A DNA stretch of 64,000 bases from Saccharopolyspora phatthalungensis (GCF_014203395.1 NZ_JACHIW010000002.1:1798001-1862000), one strand, 5' to 3'. Counted from the first letter of the stretch, positions 15,424-26,500 are shown. Numbers and translations are program-made. Notes: a model not told the origin generated them from the letters alone.

Positions 15424-16784
15424 CGGCCCTCCTCGTGAACCGCGCGCTTGCGCCAGTCGCCGCTGGCCGGCCGGTCCAGGCCGAGGTTGTCGCGCAGGGT
15501 CGAGCCGGTGTACTGGGTGCGGAACAGCCCACGCTTTTGCAGGTGAGGCACCACTTGCTCGCCGAATTCGTCGAAGGCGCCGGGCTGATAGACCGCGCTG
15601 ACGGTGAACCCGTCGCAGCCGCCCTCGGTGAACCACTGCTCCAGCGTGTCGGCCACCTCCGAGGGCGTGCCGGAGAAATCGCCCTCGTGCGTGCCGCCGT
15701 ACTGCTTTCCCAGCTCGCGCAGCGTCATCCCGTGCTTCTCGGTCAGCTCGCGAACCTCCTCGTAGTGGCCCTGCACCCCCGGCACGTCCATTTCGGGCAG
15801 CGCCTCGTCATGCGGGAACGGTGCGAGGTCGATGTCCAAGTGATAGGACAATGTGGACAGTCCGGCCTCGGCGACCACGAGGTCGGCCAGCCGCCGTGTC
15901 TTCTCCTTCGCGGCTTCGGTGGTCTCGGCGACCACGGGGGTGATCGCGGGCAGGATCTTGATCTGGCCCGGGTCTCGACCGTGCGCGGCGGCGCGGCCCT
16001 TGATGTCGGCGTAGAAGTCCTTCGCCGCGTCCAGCGAAGCGTGGCTGCAGAAGATCACGTCGGCCCACCGGGCGGCGAAGTCCCGCCCCGAAGGCGAGGC
16101 GCCGGCCTGGATCAGCACCGGGTAGCCCTGCGGTGGCCGTGCCACGTTGAGCGGCCCCTGCACGTCGAACCACTCGCCGTGGTGATCCACGCGGTGCACC
16201 CGCTCCGGATCGGCGAACACCGGCACCTGCGGGTCGAGGACCAGCGCGTCGTCCTCCCAGCTGTCCCACAGTTTCGCGGTGACCTGAAGGAACTCCTCGG
16301 CGCGGCGGTAGCGCTGCGCGCGGTCGAGGTGGCTGTCCTTGCCGAAGTTGCGGGCCTCAGCGTCCTGGAAGGAGGTCACGATGTTCCACGCGGACCGGCC
16401 GTTGGACAGGTGGTCGAGCGTGGCGAACGAGCGTGCCACGGCGAACGGCTCGACGTAGGTGGTCGACACCGTGGCGGCCAGGCCGAGATGCTCGGTGACG
16501 CCCGCGATCGTGCCCAGGACTGGCGTCGGGTCCAGCCGCATCGAGCCGAGGGCGCCGTAGCGCAGTTGCGGATCGAGCGAGTCGCCGTAGCGGTAGGGCA
16601 CGGCGAGGATGTCGGCGAAGAAGATCAGGTCGAACTTCGCCCGTTCCAGGGTGCGCCCGATCCGCTGGTAGTAGGCCGCCGAACGCCAGTCGGAGACCGA
16701 ATCCGGGTGCCGCCACCCGCCGGGCCGTCCGGGGCCGGCGGTGACGAACGCGGCGAGGTGCAGCTGCCGTTCAGGCGAGGACAT
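15420..16784 (-). CDS. Flavin-dependent monooxygenase (NtaA/SnaA/DszA/SoxA type)
   Basis: A 454-residue luciferase-like class C flavin monooxygenase that uses FMNH2 supplied by a separate reductase. Typical features are RQLHLAAFVTAGPGRPGGWR at the N-terminus, AKFDLIFFADILAVP, GRSAWNIVTSFQDAEARNFG and, near residue 230, PVLIQAGASPSGRDFAARWA. The family includes nitrilotriacetate and dibenzothiophene-sulfone monooxygenases. Coupled to a sulfonate-type ABC transporter, it most likely releases sulfite from an imported organosulfur compound. ATG 16784 lies inside the end of the binding-protein gene (14-bp overlap), showing tight operon structure. No NAD(P)H:FMN reductase gene is adjacent. Confidence 0.88.
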   Translation of the reverse strand: MSSPERQLHLAAFVTAGPGRPGGWRHPDSVSDWRSAAYYQRIGRTLERAKFDLIFFADILAVPYRYGDSLDPQLRYGALGSMRLDPTPVLGTIAGVTEHLGLAATVSTTYVEPFAVARSFATLDHLSNGRSAWNIVTSFQDAEARNFGKDSHLDRAQRYRRAEEFLQVTAKLWDSWEDDALVLDPQVPVFADPERVHRVDHHGEWFDVQGPLNVARPPQGYPVLIQAGASPSGRDFAARWADVIFCSHASLDAAKDFYADIKGRAAAHGRDPGQIKILPAITPVVAETTEAAKEKTRRLADLVVAEAGLSTLSYHLDIDLAPFPHDEALPEMDVPGVQGHYEEVRELTEKHGMTLRELGKQYGGTHEGDFSGTPSEVADTLEQWFTEGGCDGFTVSAVYQPGAFDEFGEQVVPHLQKRGLFRTQYTGSTLRDNLGLDRPASGDWRKRAVHEEGR

Positions 16785-17841
16785 CGGATACCGCCTTCTT
16801 GACGTGGCCGAAACGGCTGTCGGTGAGCCAGTCCCGGACCGCGATCTGCTGTGGGTAGACCCCGAGCGCATGGAAGTTGTCCGCCAGTTCCTGGGTGCTT
16901 GCCGCCGCGGCGTCGGCGACCGGTCCGAGCCGCGGGCCCGCCAGAGACTCCGAAAGCCGCCGCGCGACGATCAGGTCCCGGTAGACCTGCTGCGTCAGCT
17001 GGTCGTTGCCGAACCCGCCCGCGGCCGCGAATGCCTGTACCGCAGCGTCCGGGTTGGCGTTGAGCCAGTTCTGCGCGTCGCGGACCACCTTCACCGCCTG
17101 AACCGCGGTGTCCAGGTGCGACTCGGCGAACGCCTCGCTGGTGACGAAGTACGCGTAGTCGTAGGTCCGCACGCCGGGCAGCGCGACCGCATCGTGGCGG
17201 CGCTTGGCAAGTTCGATCTGCGGCTGCCAGCTGATCCACGCGTCCACCGAGCCGTTCGCGAACGCGGCTTCCGCGTCGGCGGCGGCAAGGTTTTGGTACT
17301 GGACGTCCCGGAGCGTCAGGCCCGCGGTCTCCAGATACTTGATCAGGCTGTAGGTGCCTGTGGTGCCCTGCTGGTCGGCGACCCGCTTGCCGCGCAGGTC
17401 GGCCGCGCCGGTGATCGGCGAGCCCTTCGGCACCAGGATGTCCACCTCGTTGCCGGGCAGCGGGAACGCGGCCAGCGGCACCAGCGGAACCTTGCCGCCG
17501 ACACCGTAGATCACCGCGGTGGCGGTGGCGAAGGTGAAGTCGATCTCCCCGGCCTTGAGCGCCTCCATCACCGGCAGCGAGGCGGTGAAGCCGGGCTGCC
17601 AGGTGACCGGCACGCCGCCGAGCGCGGCTCCGAGGTCGACACCGCCGAGCTTGGCGCGCAGCGCGGCCGGGATGCCGACCCGGCCGTCGCCGATCACCGC
17701 GTACCGGAGCGCCGAGGGCGCGGACTGGGTTCCGGTGCCGACCGGGCCGCCGGAGGAGGAGCCGCAGGCGGCGAGGACGAGCGCCGCCGCCCCGGCCCCG
17801 CTCAGGCCGAGCAACCGGCGCCGCGAAAGCGTTGCAGACAT
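16771..17841 (-). CDS. ssuA: ABC transporter substrate-binding lipoprotein, SsuA/TauA-like
   Basis: A 356-residue aliphatic-sulfonate-type binding protein. The N-terminus MSATLSRRRLLGLSGAGAAA combines a twin-arginine motif with a lipobox ending LAAC, so it is exported and lipid-anchored. Family signatures include GKRVADQQGTTGTYSLIKYLE and AWISWQPQIELAKRR. ATG 17841 is preceded by GGAG; the longer open frame upstream is not coding in character. It delivers a sulfonate or similar organosulfur compound to the adjacent permease. The ligand cannot be deduced. Confidence 0.88.
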   Translation of the reverse strand: MSATLSRRRLLGLSGAGAAALVLAACGSSSGGPVGTGTQSAPSALRYAVIGDGRVGIPAALRAKLGGVDLGAALGGVPVTWQPGFTASLPVMEALKAGEIDFTFATATAVIYGVGGKVPLVPLAAFPLPGNEVDILVPKGSPITGAADLRGKRVADQQGTTGTYSLIKYLETAGLTLRDVQYQNLAAADAEAAFANGSVDAWISWQPQIELAKRRHDAVALPGVRTYDYAYFVTSEAFAESHLDTAVQAVKVVRDAQNWLNANPDAAVQAFAAAGGFGNDQLTQQVYRDLIVARRLSESLAGPRLGPVADAAAASTQELADNFHALGVYPQQIAVRDWLTDSRFGHVKKAVSDVLA

Positions 17842-17893
17842 GGGAAGAACTCCGTTCGGGGAAGGAAAGGTGGGAGTCATGGGGCAGTGGCGG

Positions 17894-18610
17894 TCATGGG
17901 GCGGTGGCGGCTTCCTGCGTGAGCAGTTCGTCGAGCAGTTCGTCGCGCCACCGCGAGATCCGCTCGTCGCCGCGCCGCCGGGGACGAGGTAGGTCGACGG
18001 CCAGGTCACGGACGATCCGGCCGCCGGCAAGCACGAGCACGCGGTCGGACAACGCGAGCGCCTCGTCCACATCGTGGGTCACTAGCAGCACGGTGCTGCC
18101 GCGCTCCTGCCAAAGCCTTTCGAGCAGCAACTGCATGCGGACACGGGTGAGCGCGTCGAGCGCGCCGAACGGCTCGTCCAGCAACAGCAGGTCCGGCCGG
18201 TGGGCCAGCGCGCGGGCGAGAGCGACGCGCTGGCGCTGGCCGCCGGACAGGTCCGCGGGCCAGGCGCGGTGCCGCCCGGCGAGCCCGACCGCCTCCAGCA
18301 ACCCGCCCACATCCGCCGAACGCGGCAGGCCCAGCCGCACGTTCGCCGCGACGCGCAGCCACGGCAACAACCGGTCTTCCTGGAACATCGTGCGCACTCG
18401 CGACGGGCCGCCCGCCGGCTGGGCGAGGCCGATCTCGCCGCTGTCGGCCCGTTCAAGCCCGGCGACCAAACGGAGCAAAGTCGACTTGCCCGTGCCGCTC
18501 GCGCCGATCAGCGACACGAAAGAGCCCGCCTCGACGTCAAGATCGAGATCGGTGAGTACGGGACGGTCGTAGGTCTTGGCGAGTCCGCGCAGGCGCACCG
18601 TCGTTGTCAT
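17894..18610 (-). CDS. ssuB: ABC transporter ATP-binding protein, SsuB/TauB-like
   Basis: A 238-residue ATPase. Walker A is GASGTGKST (about residues 36-44), the Q-loop region is MFQEDRLLPWL, the signature LSGGQRQRV, Walker B LLLLDEPFGALD, and the H-loop LLVTHDVDEAL. This is the set of the nitrate/sulfonate/taurine subfamily. The start at 18610 is 2 bp from the permease stop at 18613, so the two are translated together. Confidence 0.92.
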   Translation of the reverse strand: MTTTVRLRGLAKTYDRPVLTDLDLDVEAGSFVSLIGASGTGKSTLLRLVAGLERADSGEIGLAQPAGGPSRVRTMFQEDRLLPWLRVAANVRLGLPRSADVGGLLEAVGLAGRHRAWPADLSGGQRQRVALARALAHRPDLLLLDEPFGALDALTRVRMQLLLERLWQERGSTVLLVTHDVDEALALSDRVLVLAGGRIVRDLAVDLPRPRRRGDERISRWRDELLDELLTQEAATAP

Positions 18611-18612
18611 GC

Positions 18613-19461
18613 CTACGCTCCTCGCCGGAAGTGGGGATGCCAGGGCAAGGTGAGCCGCTCGATCCCGCGGATCACCGCGTCGGCGAGGAACCCGGCGATG
18701 GCATACAGCAGGACCGCGAGCACGATCTGGTCGGTGCGCAGCAATTCGCGCGCGTTCTGCGCGAGAAAGCCGATCCCGTCGCGCGAGGCGATCGTTTCGG
18801 CCACCACAAGCGTCAGCCAGGCCACGCCCAGCGCGTAACGGATGCCGGTCAGGATCGACGGCAGCGCGCCCGGCACCACGACCCTGCGGATCACGCCGAA
18901 CCCGCCGAGGCCGTAGGACCGGCCAAGCTCGATCAGTTTGGGCTCCACGCCACGGATTCCGTTGACCGTGTTGAGATAGACTGGGAACAGCGTGCCGAGC
19001 GCTACCAGCAACACCTTCGGCAGTTCGCCGATGCCGAACCAGGCGATCATCAACGGCACCAACGCCAGATGCGGGATCGTCCGCACCATCTGCAGCGACC
19101 GGTCGAACAGGCCGTCCGCGAGCCGCGACATGCCGACCGCGAAGCCCAGCACCAGCCCGGCCGTCGCCCCGACGCCGAAACCGATCGCGATGCGCCGCAG
19201 GGAGATCACGAGGTGGCGTGGCAATTCGCCGGTGCCGGCCAGGTAGCGGCCGACGTCGAGCACGTCGCTGATCGGCGGCAGCACCTCATCCGGGATCAGC
19301 CCGCTGGACGAGCCGGTCTGCCACACCACCAGCAGGACGACAGGCACCAGCCACGGCAGTCCTGCGCGCCACAGCAGGCGGGTCCGAGCGCGGCGCGGCG
19401 CGGCGGGCACCGGCGGGGAAGACGGCGGAGCAGCATCCGCCGCGAGTACGGGTTCGGGCAT
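18613..19461 (-). CDS. ssuC: ABC transporter permease, SsuC/TauC-like
   Basis: A 282-residue permease with about six transmembrane helices. The coupling-helix EAA loop is RSYGLGGFGVIRRVVVPGALP, shown here in part, followed by SILTGIRYALGVAWLTLVVAE, which is diagnostic for the sulfonate/taurine/nitrate subfamily. The first ~30 residues are an Ala/Pro-rich cytoplasmic extension. ATG 19461 was chosen as the first start after the tandem-repeat leader; upstream codons are repeat DNA. It is the first structural gene of the operon. Confidence 0.9.
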   Translation of the reverse strand: MPEPVLAADAAPPSSPPVPAAPRRARTRLLWRAGLPWLVPVVLLVVWQTGSSSGLIPDEVLPPISDVLDVGRYLAGTGELPRHLVISLRRIAIGFGVGATAGLVLGFAVGMSRLADGLFDRSLQMVRTIPHLALVPLMIAWFGIGELPKVLLVALGTLFPVYLNTVNGIRGVEPKLIELGRSYGLGGFGVIRRVVVPGALPSILTGIRYALGVAWLTLVVAETIASRDGIGFLAQNARELLRTDQIVLAVLLYAIAGFLADAVIRGIERLTLPWHPHFRRGA

Positions 19462-19477
19462 CTCGCAGCCTTCGGGA

Positions 19478-19543
19478 AAGGAGAACCGGCAAGGAGAACC
19501 GGTAAAGAGAACCGGGACAGAGAACCGGGTAAAGGGGGCCGGG
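19478..19543. repeat. Tandem ~13-bp repeats in the leader of the sulfur operon
   Basis: Four clear units of AGAGAACCGG or GGAGAACCGG type (plus strand), plus a degenerate fifth, lie between the leader peptide and ssuC. In the mRNA they read as CCGGTTCTC units. They may be slippage-prone spacer or part of a regulatory RNA; no clean terminator is visible. Confidence 0.6.
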
Positions 19544-19577
19544 AAGCGGCGAAAGCGCACGAAAGCGCCACCGCGGC

Positions 19578-19658
19578 TCAGCGACAGAAGTCGCCGGCGG
19601 TGCGCATCAGGTCGATATGCCGACGGCTGGTGAACAGCAGCTCGGCGTGGTCGCTCAT
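19578..19658 (-). CDS. Sulfur-metabolism leader peptide (26 residues)
   Basis: A tiny frame reading MSDHAELLFTSRRHIDLMRT and then AGDFCR. The core LxTSRRHIDLxRTA...CR is the pattern of the 'putative leader peptide' genes found in front of cysteine, sulfate and sulfonate operons in actinobacteria. These are thought to attenuate expression according to cysteine supply through the C-terminal Cys codon. It lies 117 bp upstream of ssuC on the same strand. This supports a sulfur-acquisition role for the whole operon. Confidence 0.8.
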   Translation of the reverse strand: MSDHAELLFTSRRHIDLMRTAGDFCR

Positions 19659-19721
19659 GACCACTACCTTCCCGATGCGATGCCGACGTGTCAATGCGAT
19701 CGACGGCACATGAATGCGGCT

Positions 19722-19737
19722 GTCGACAGCTGTCGAC
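19722..19737. promoter_or_regulatory. 16-bp perfect palindrome, likely GntR operator
   Basis: GTCGACAGCTGTCGAC lies 20 bp upstream of the GntR gene and about 65 bp upstream of the divergent leader peptide. The position suits an autoregulatory operator that also controls the sulfur operon. Confidence 0.5.
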
Positions 19738-19757
19738 GGTTTCCCGGGTAGGTCAGA

Positions 19758-20417
19758 ATGAAGGGCATGGCGATCTCTGCTTCCGCTTCGGTGGGCGACA
19801 CGACGCCCTACCGGGCGATCCGCGGGCGCATCCTGGGCGGCGAGCTCGCGCCGGGCAGCACCTTGACCTCCAGCGGCCTCGCCGGGGAGCTGGGCGTCTC
19901 GCGGTCACCGGTGCGGGAAGCGCTCAGTCGCCTCGAACTGGAAGGACTCGTGGAACGCACGGTGGCGGGCTATCTCGTCCCACTGCGCTCGGCGGAGGAG
20001 ATCCTGGAGATCTGCGACGCGCGCATCGCGCTCGACGCCGCCGCGACCCAGGCGGCCGCGCGGCACGCCTCGGAACTGGATCTCGCCCGGCTGGAGCATC
20101 TGCTCGAACAATCGCGACAGGCCAAGGACACCGCCGACCGGCTCCGGCTGGACCACGAGTTCCACCTCGCGCTGCGGGCAGCCGGCCGCAACAGCACCAT
20201 CAGCAGGCTGCTCGACGGCTTGGAAACACGGCTCGCCGCCCACGATTCGACATCCACCTCGGCGCCGGACAACCTGGAGCTGATCAGCCACGAGCACCGC
20301 CGGATCCTCGAAGCGGTCCGGGACCGTGACGCGGAGAAGGCGCGCGCGGAGATGACGGCGCACCAGACGAGGGCGCGAGATCTGCGGATCGCGACACTCG
20401 CCCGCCGCGGCGGCTGA
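19758..20417 (+). CDS. GntR-family (FCD/FadR-type) regulator
   Basis: A 219-residue repressor. The N-terminal winged HTH shows AIRGRILGGELAPGSTL, ELGVSRSPVREALSRLELEG and LVERTVAGYLV. The C-terminal FCD ligand-binding domain has DARIALDAAATQAAA, DHEFHLALRAAGRN and the metal-site region HEHRRILEAVRDRDAEKA. It lies divergent from the leader peptide and sulfonate operon, its likely target. An internal ATG at 19767 is an alternative start. Confidence 0.9.
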   Translation: MKGMAISASASVGDTTPYRAIRGRILGGELAPGSTLTSSGLAGELGVSRSPVREALSRLELEGLVERTVAGYLVPLRSAEEILEICDARIALDAAATQAAARHASELDLARLEHLLEQSRQAKDTADRLRLDHEFHLALRAAGRNSTISRLLDGLETRLAAHDSTSTSAPDNLELISHEHRRILEAVRDRDAEKARAEMTAHQTRARDLRIATLARRGG

Positions 20418-20509
20418 CCGAGTCGCCGCTGCTGAGATCGCCACTGTTGGGGTCGCCGCCGTTGAGCTGGTCCATTCCCGGGCCCCACTCCCCGACCCGG
20501 CGTCGGTCC

Positions 20510-23500
20510 TCAGACGTCGAGTTCCGCCGCCATGACCCGAGCGATGTCGGACAACGGCTCTGGGTCGAGCATTCCGTGGTGGCCGGAGTCGACGTCGTGG
20601 ACGACGATGTCACCGTCGACGTGGGCGGCCCATGCGTGCGGCCGAAGGTGAGCGACGTCGGGATGGCCCTGCGCCCGGAAGAACAGCAATCGGCCGCGGT
20701 ACGTTCCGGGTTCGTGGCGTTTCGCGAGCCTCGTGTTGCTGACCACGATGTCCACGGCTCGGGCAAGCTGGGTCTCGCTGAGGGCACCGGCGGCCTGCCG
20801 ACCGAGATGTTCGGTCCGCACCGTGTCCACGATGGACTGTTCCAGGACTTCGGCCGCGCGGTCACCGTCGCTGCTCCCGGGCTCCCCGGCATACGGATAG
20901 CCGTCGATCAGCGCGAGCAGGGCGACGTGTTCACCTGCGCCCTGGAGCAAGGCGGCCATCTCATGGGCGACGTTACCGCCGAACGACCACCCGGCGAGCC
21001 GGTAGGGCCCCGTGGGTTGGATCTTGCGAATCCGCTCGACGTAGTCGGCGGCCATGTCGGCCAACCCCCGGTATTCGGGAGAGCCTTCTCCCCATGCCGG
21101 GGTCTGGAGCGCGTACAGCGGGATCTCGGACGGTAGGTGCCGGGCGAAACCGACATAGCACCAGCTCAGTCCGACCCCGGGGTGGATGAAGAACACCGGT
21201 GCGCCGCTCCCGTTTTCGCGCAGGGGCAGCAGAACGGCGTGCGCGTTGTCCGGCTCGTCCCCGTCGAGCAGCCGGTTCAGGCTCGCCACGGTCGGCGCTT
21301 TGAACAGCGCTGCCGCCGAGACGGGGACGGCGAGCACCGCCCGGATGACGCCAGCCAGGCGGGCCGCCAGCAGGGAGTGCCCGCCAAGCTCGAAGAAATT
21401 GTCCTCGACGCCGATGCGTTCCAGCTTCAGCACTTCGGCGAACAGTGCGCACAGCAGTTGTTCTCGCGGCGTGGCCGGCGCGCGGTAGCCGGGGCCGGAC
21501 GAGCGTTGCGGGGCCGGCAGCGCCTTGCGGTCGAGTTTCCCGTTGGGCGACAACGGCAACCGGTCCAGGACCACGATGTCCGAGGGCACCATGTACTCGG
21601 GTAGCCGGGTGCTCAGGCCGCGCCGGACATCGGCGACCAGGTCCTCCGCGGCGGTCCACTTCGTCCGCCGCGCCACGCGCGGTCGGGGCGCTTGCGCCGG
21701 CGTCCGGGTCGCGAAGATGTTGACCAGTGCCGTTTCGGCGAGTTCCGCGGAGATATCGGTGCCCACCACGAATCCGTGGCCGGTCAGCAGCGCGGTGACC
21801 TCCTCGGCCCGGCCCTCGACGTCGTGGACCTCGACGACGACCTGGTGGATCCGGGGCCAGTGCTCCTCCCGGATGCCGCGCAGGACTTCGAGCTCGCTCT
21901 TCTCGGCGTCGATCTTGAGCAGGTCGATGCGTGCCACGTCGTGCTCGTCGATGACGTCGGAGACGGTCCGCAACTGGCACGTCACGTCCTGCCGGTCGGC
22001 CAGCCGCGCGGAGATCAGCTCGGCGAGGTCGGCCTGATCCGAGGAACTTGTGCCGTGGCGGAGGTAGCCGTCGACCAGCGCGCGGTCTTCGGTTTGCTCG
22101 CCGAACCGACCCGAGAGCATGGACAGTTCGGGATAGAAGGTGAACGTCGCCTCGCCGGGTTTTTCGGCCATCCCACACGGGAACAGCTGTGCCTGCACGC
22201 CGTGGAGTTCGGTGTTGAGGGCTAGCTCGGAGAACAGCGCCGGAATGGGTTCGAACGCGTAGACCGTCACGTTCTCGGCTTGTTGGGCGGCGAAGGTGGA
22301 GAACAGTCCGACGTGCGCACCGATGTCGAAGACCGTGGCCCCGTCGCTGATGCGCACCCCGTGGCGCAGGTACTCCTGCCGCTGGAAGATCTCCTGGTGC
22401 AGAAACTCGATCTCGGCCTTGCCGCGCCCCACGAACGCCGTGCCGTCGGGCATCCGGTGGCATGCGAGGCCATCGAGGCGACCGGACCGCCGCAGCCTGG
22501 CCATTCGCAGCACCGGTCCCGCGGAGTCTTCGCTCGGGACGAGGTAGGCGGTCAGCCGCTGCTCGTCCGCGCGGACGATGGTGGCCGCCTGGTCGACGCT
22601 CTCGTGTCCGGTCAGCGCCGCGGTGATCTCGTCGAGTTCGATCCGGACGCCGCGGATCTTCACCTGGTCGTCCACGCGCCCCAGGAAGATCAGGTCGCCC
22701 GAGGCGTTGCGCCGGACGAGGTCTCCGGTGCGGTACATCCGCGATCCGGGCGGACCGAAGGGGTTGGCGACGAACCGTTCCGCGGTGAGGTCGGGACGGC
22801 CCAGGTAGCAGCGCGCCAGTTGCACACCGGCGAGGTAGAGCTCACCGGGGACGCCGATCGGGACTTCGCGCAGCGCGTCGTCCAGAACGTGGGTCGTGGT
22901 GTTCCACACCGGTGCTCCGATGGGCACGTGGTGGTTGCGCGCCGCAGGGTCGCAGGCCCAGGAGGTCACGTCGACGGCGGCTTCGGTGGGGCCGTAGAGG
23001 TTGTGCAGCGACGCGGGCAGGGTCGCGAAGAAGCGCTCCTGGACGTCCGCGGGCAGCGCTTCGCCGCTGCAGATCACCCGGCTCAGGCCGGTGCATTCGG
23101 CCGCGGTGGGTTCGGCGAGGAAAGCGTGCAGCATCGAGGGCACGAAATGCGTTGTCGTGACCGCATGTTCGCGGATCACCTCGGCCAGGTAGGCGGGGTC
23201 CCGATGGCCGCCCGGCTTGGCGACGACGAGCGTGGCGCCGCACATCAACGGCCAGAAGAACTCCCAGACGGAAACGTCGAAGCCGCACGGCGTTTTCTGG
23301 AGCACCCGGTCCTGCTCGGCCAGCCCGAACTCGTGTTGCATCCACAGCAGGCGGTTGGTGATCGCCCGATGGTCGACGACGACCCCTTTGGGACGCCCGG
23401 TGGAACCGGAGGTGTAGATGACGTAGGCCGGTGCCGAGGGGGACAACCCGTCGGCTGCCTCGATGCCGTCAGGGGATGCGGCCAGTTCGGCAGTCGTGGC

Positions 23501-26500
23501 GGGGTCATCGAGGATGAGCGCGCGGTCGCGATGCTCGCCCAGCAGTCCGATCGTCTCGGTCACACCGATGACCGCCAACGGCTGTGCGTCGTCGAGCATC
23601 ATCGTGATCCGCCCGGCGGGCAGGTCCGGATCGATCGGGAGGTACGCGGCACCGGCATTGATCACGGCGACCAGCGCCACCACGAGTTCGAGCGAGCGCG
23701 GCACCGCCACGGCGACGACCTTTTCCGGCCCGGCTCCGCGCGCGACGAGCAGCCGGGCCAGCTGGTTGGCGTGCGCGTTCAGTTCGGCGTACGAGAGGCT
23801 ACGGTCCTCGGTCGTCACGGCCGTTGCCTCGGGGGTGCGCGCGGCCTGCTCCGCAATGAGTTGTCGCAGCGTTGTTTCCCGAACCGGCACGGCCGTGTCG
23901 TTCCAGACCGCGAGCTGACGCAGTTCTTCCTCGGTATGCAGGCTGACCTCGGTGATCGGACGGTCCGGGGCCTGCGCCAGCCGTTCGAGCAGCAGCACGA
24001 ACCGGTCCGCGAGCCGTTGCGCGGTCGTGTGGTCAAACAGGGCGGTGCTGAACTCCAGCACGCCGTCGACGCCGGCCGCGAGCCCATCCTCGGACAGCGA
24101 CTCCGAGAGGTTGAAGCTGAGGTCGAACTTGGCGGTGCCCACGGCCGCGCGCACCGTCTCGACACGCAATCCCGGCATCTCGAAGTCCCGGTCGATGGTG
24201 TTCTGCGAGGCCAGCATCACCTGGAACAGCGGATGCCGGGACAGCGACCGCGCCGGGTTCGCGATCTCGACGATCCGCTCGAACGGCAGGTCCTGGTTGT
24301 CGTAGGCGGCGAGATCGGTTTCGCGCACGCGAGCGAGCAATTCCTGGAACGTGGGTGCCCCGGAGAGGTCGTAGCGCAGGACCTGGGTGTTGACGAAGAA
24401 GCCGACCAAGTCGTCGAGCGCACCGTCGCCGCGCCCGGCCACCACGCCGCCGATCGGCACGTCCTCCCCCGCCCCGGAGCGGGACAGCAGGACCGCGAGA
24501 CCGGCTTGCAGCGCCATCGACGTGGTCGCCTGCGCGGCTCGGGCCACCTCCCGCAACCGGGCGTGCGCGTCCGGCGGGAGGTGAATCGGCACCTCGTCCC
24601 CGGCGGTGTCGAGTTCGGCGCTGCGCGGCCGGTCGAGGGGCAACGCCAACTCGTCGGGGAGTCCCGCCAGCGCGTCCCGCCAGAACCGGGACTGGCGTGC
24701 GGTGACGCTGTCCGAATCGTCCTCGCTGCCCAGGACGTCGTCCTGCCACAGGACATAGTCGGCGTATTGGACCGGGAGCGCTGGCCAGTCCGGTTCGCCG
24801 CCGTCGAGTCGTGCCTGGTACGCGGCCGACAGGTCCTTGGCGAGCGGGGCCAGCGACCAGCCGTCACCGGCGATGTGGTGGATCAGCAGCAACAGGACGT
24901 GTTCCTGCGGTGCGAGGCGGAACAGCCAGGCGCGCAGCGGAATGTCGGCCGTCAGGTCGAAGGTGTGGCGCGCGGCCGAGGTGAGCGCGTCGGGTAACGA
25001 CGCTTCGTCGACGTCCGTAACCGCAAGCGCGACGGCGATGTCCTCGGCGGGGAAAATGCGCTGGTGGGGTTCTCCGTCGACGGACGGGAACGCCGTCCGA
25101 AGCGTTTCGTGCCGCGCGACGACGTCGCCCAGCGCCGCTTCCAGCGCGGCGTGGTCGAGCTCGCCGGTGAGCCGCAGGCCGACCGGAATGTTGTAGAGGG
25201 CGTTGGGTCCGTGGGTCTGGTCGATGAACCACAACCGCCGCTGCGCTGGGGACAGCGGGATTCTCGGTGGCCGCGTCCGCCGGGTCAGGACACACCGGTC
25301 TCCGGCGGCGGAATCGATGGCGGCGGCAAGCCCGGCCGGCGTCGGGTGCTCGAAGACCGCCCGGACGCCGAGGGCGACCCCGAACAACGCGCGGATGCGG
25401 CTGAGCATCCTGGTCGCCATGAGGGAATGCCCACCGAGGGCGAAGAAATCGTCGTCGACGCCGACCGCGTCCACGCCGAGCACCTCGGCGTAGACGGTGC
25501 AAATGACCTCCTCGCGCAGTGAGCGCGGAGCGCGGGTGGTCCGGGCACCTGCCGGGGTGTCGGGCGCGGGCAACGCCCGGCGGTCGAGCTTTCCGTTGGC
25601 GGTCAAGGGCAAGGCGTCCACGAGGACGAACGCGTCCGGCACCATGTATCGCGGCAGACGCTCCGCCGCGAACGCCCGCAGGTCCGGCAAGGTCGGGGCC
25701 ACGACATAGCCGATCAGGCGCTTGTCGCCGGGGACGTCTTCGCGGACCGCCACCGCGGCCTGTGCCACGCCGGGGCAGGCGGCCAGTACCGCTTCGATCT
25801 CGCCGGTCTCGATCCGGAAGCCGCGAATCTTGACCTGGTCGTCCGCACGCCCGACGAAGCGGAGCCGGCCGTCGGGGTCGGCGCGAACCAGGTCGCCGGT
25901 GCGGTACATGCGGCTTGCGGGCGGGCCGTAGGGATCGGCGACGAAGCGTTCGGCCGTCAGATCGGGTCGGCCGAAGTAGCCTCGCGCGAGACCGGTGCCC
26001 GCGATGTAAAGCTCGCCGACGGCTCCGCGCGGCAGGCGTTGAAGCCCGGGCCCCAGCACGTAGCACCGGGTGTTGTCCAGCGCAAGCCCGATCGGCACGC
26101 CCTGGCGCGGCTCGAAAGGCCGGGTGACGGTGTGCGAGGTCGCGAAGGTCGTGGTCTCGGTGGGCCCATAGCCGTTGGCGATCACAACGTCCGGGCAGTT
26201 CTCCAGCACGGCTGCGACCGCATGGGGCGCGACGACGTCACCGCCGGTCCACACCTGGCGCAGCCCTCGGAAGGACTCGGGCGATTCCTCGGCGAAAACC
26301 CGGAAAAGCCCGGCGGTCAGCCATGCGCAGGTCACCCCGTCCTCGGTCACCGCTCGCCGCAACGCCGCCGGATCCAGCGAGCGTTGCGCCGCGATGACCA
26401 CGCTTCCGCCGCGCAACAACGGCACCCACATTTCGAATGTCGACGCGTCGAAGGTGTGCGGGGAATGCATCAGCACCTGCTCCGGGCGCGTCCAGCGGCC

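Noticed and set aside
20418..20480. Repetitive GGDPNSGDLSSGD coding-like stretch downstream of the NRPS on the minus strand
   Set aside because: The frame runs straight into the antisense of the GntR gene, has no ribosome site and is too short to support.
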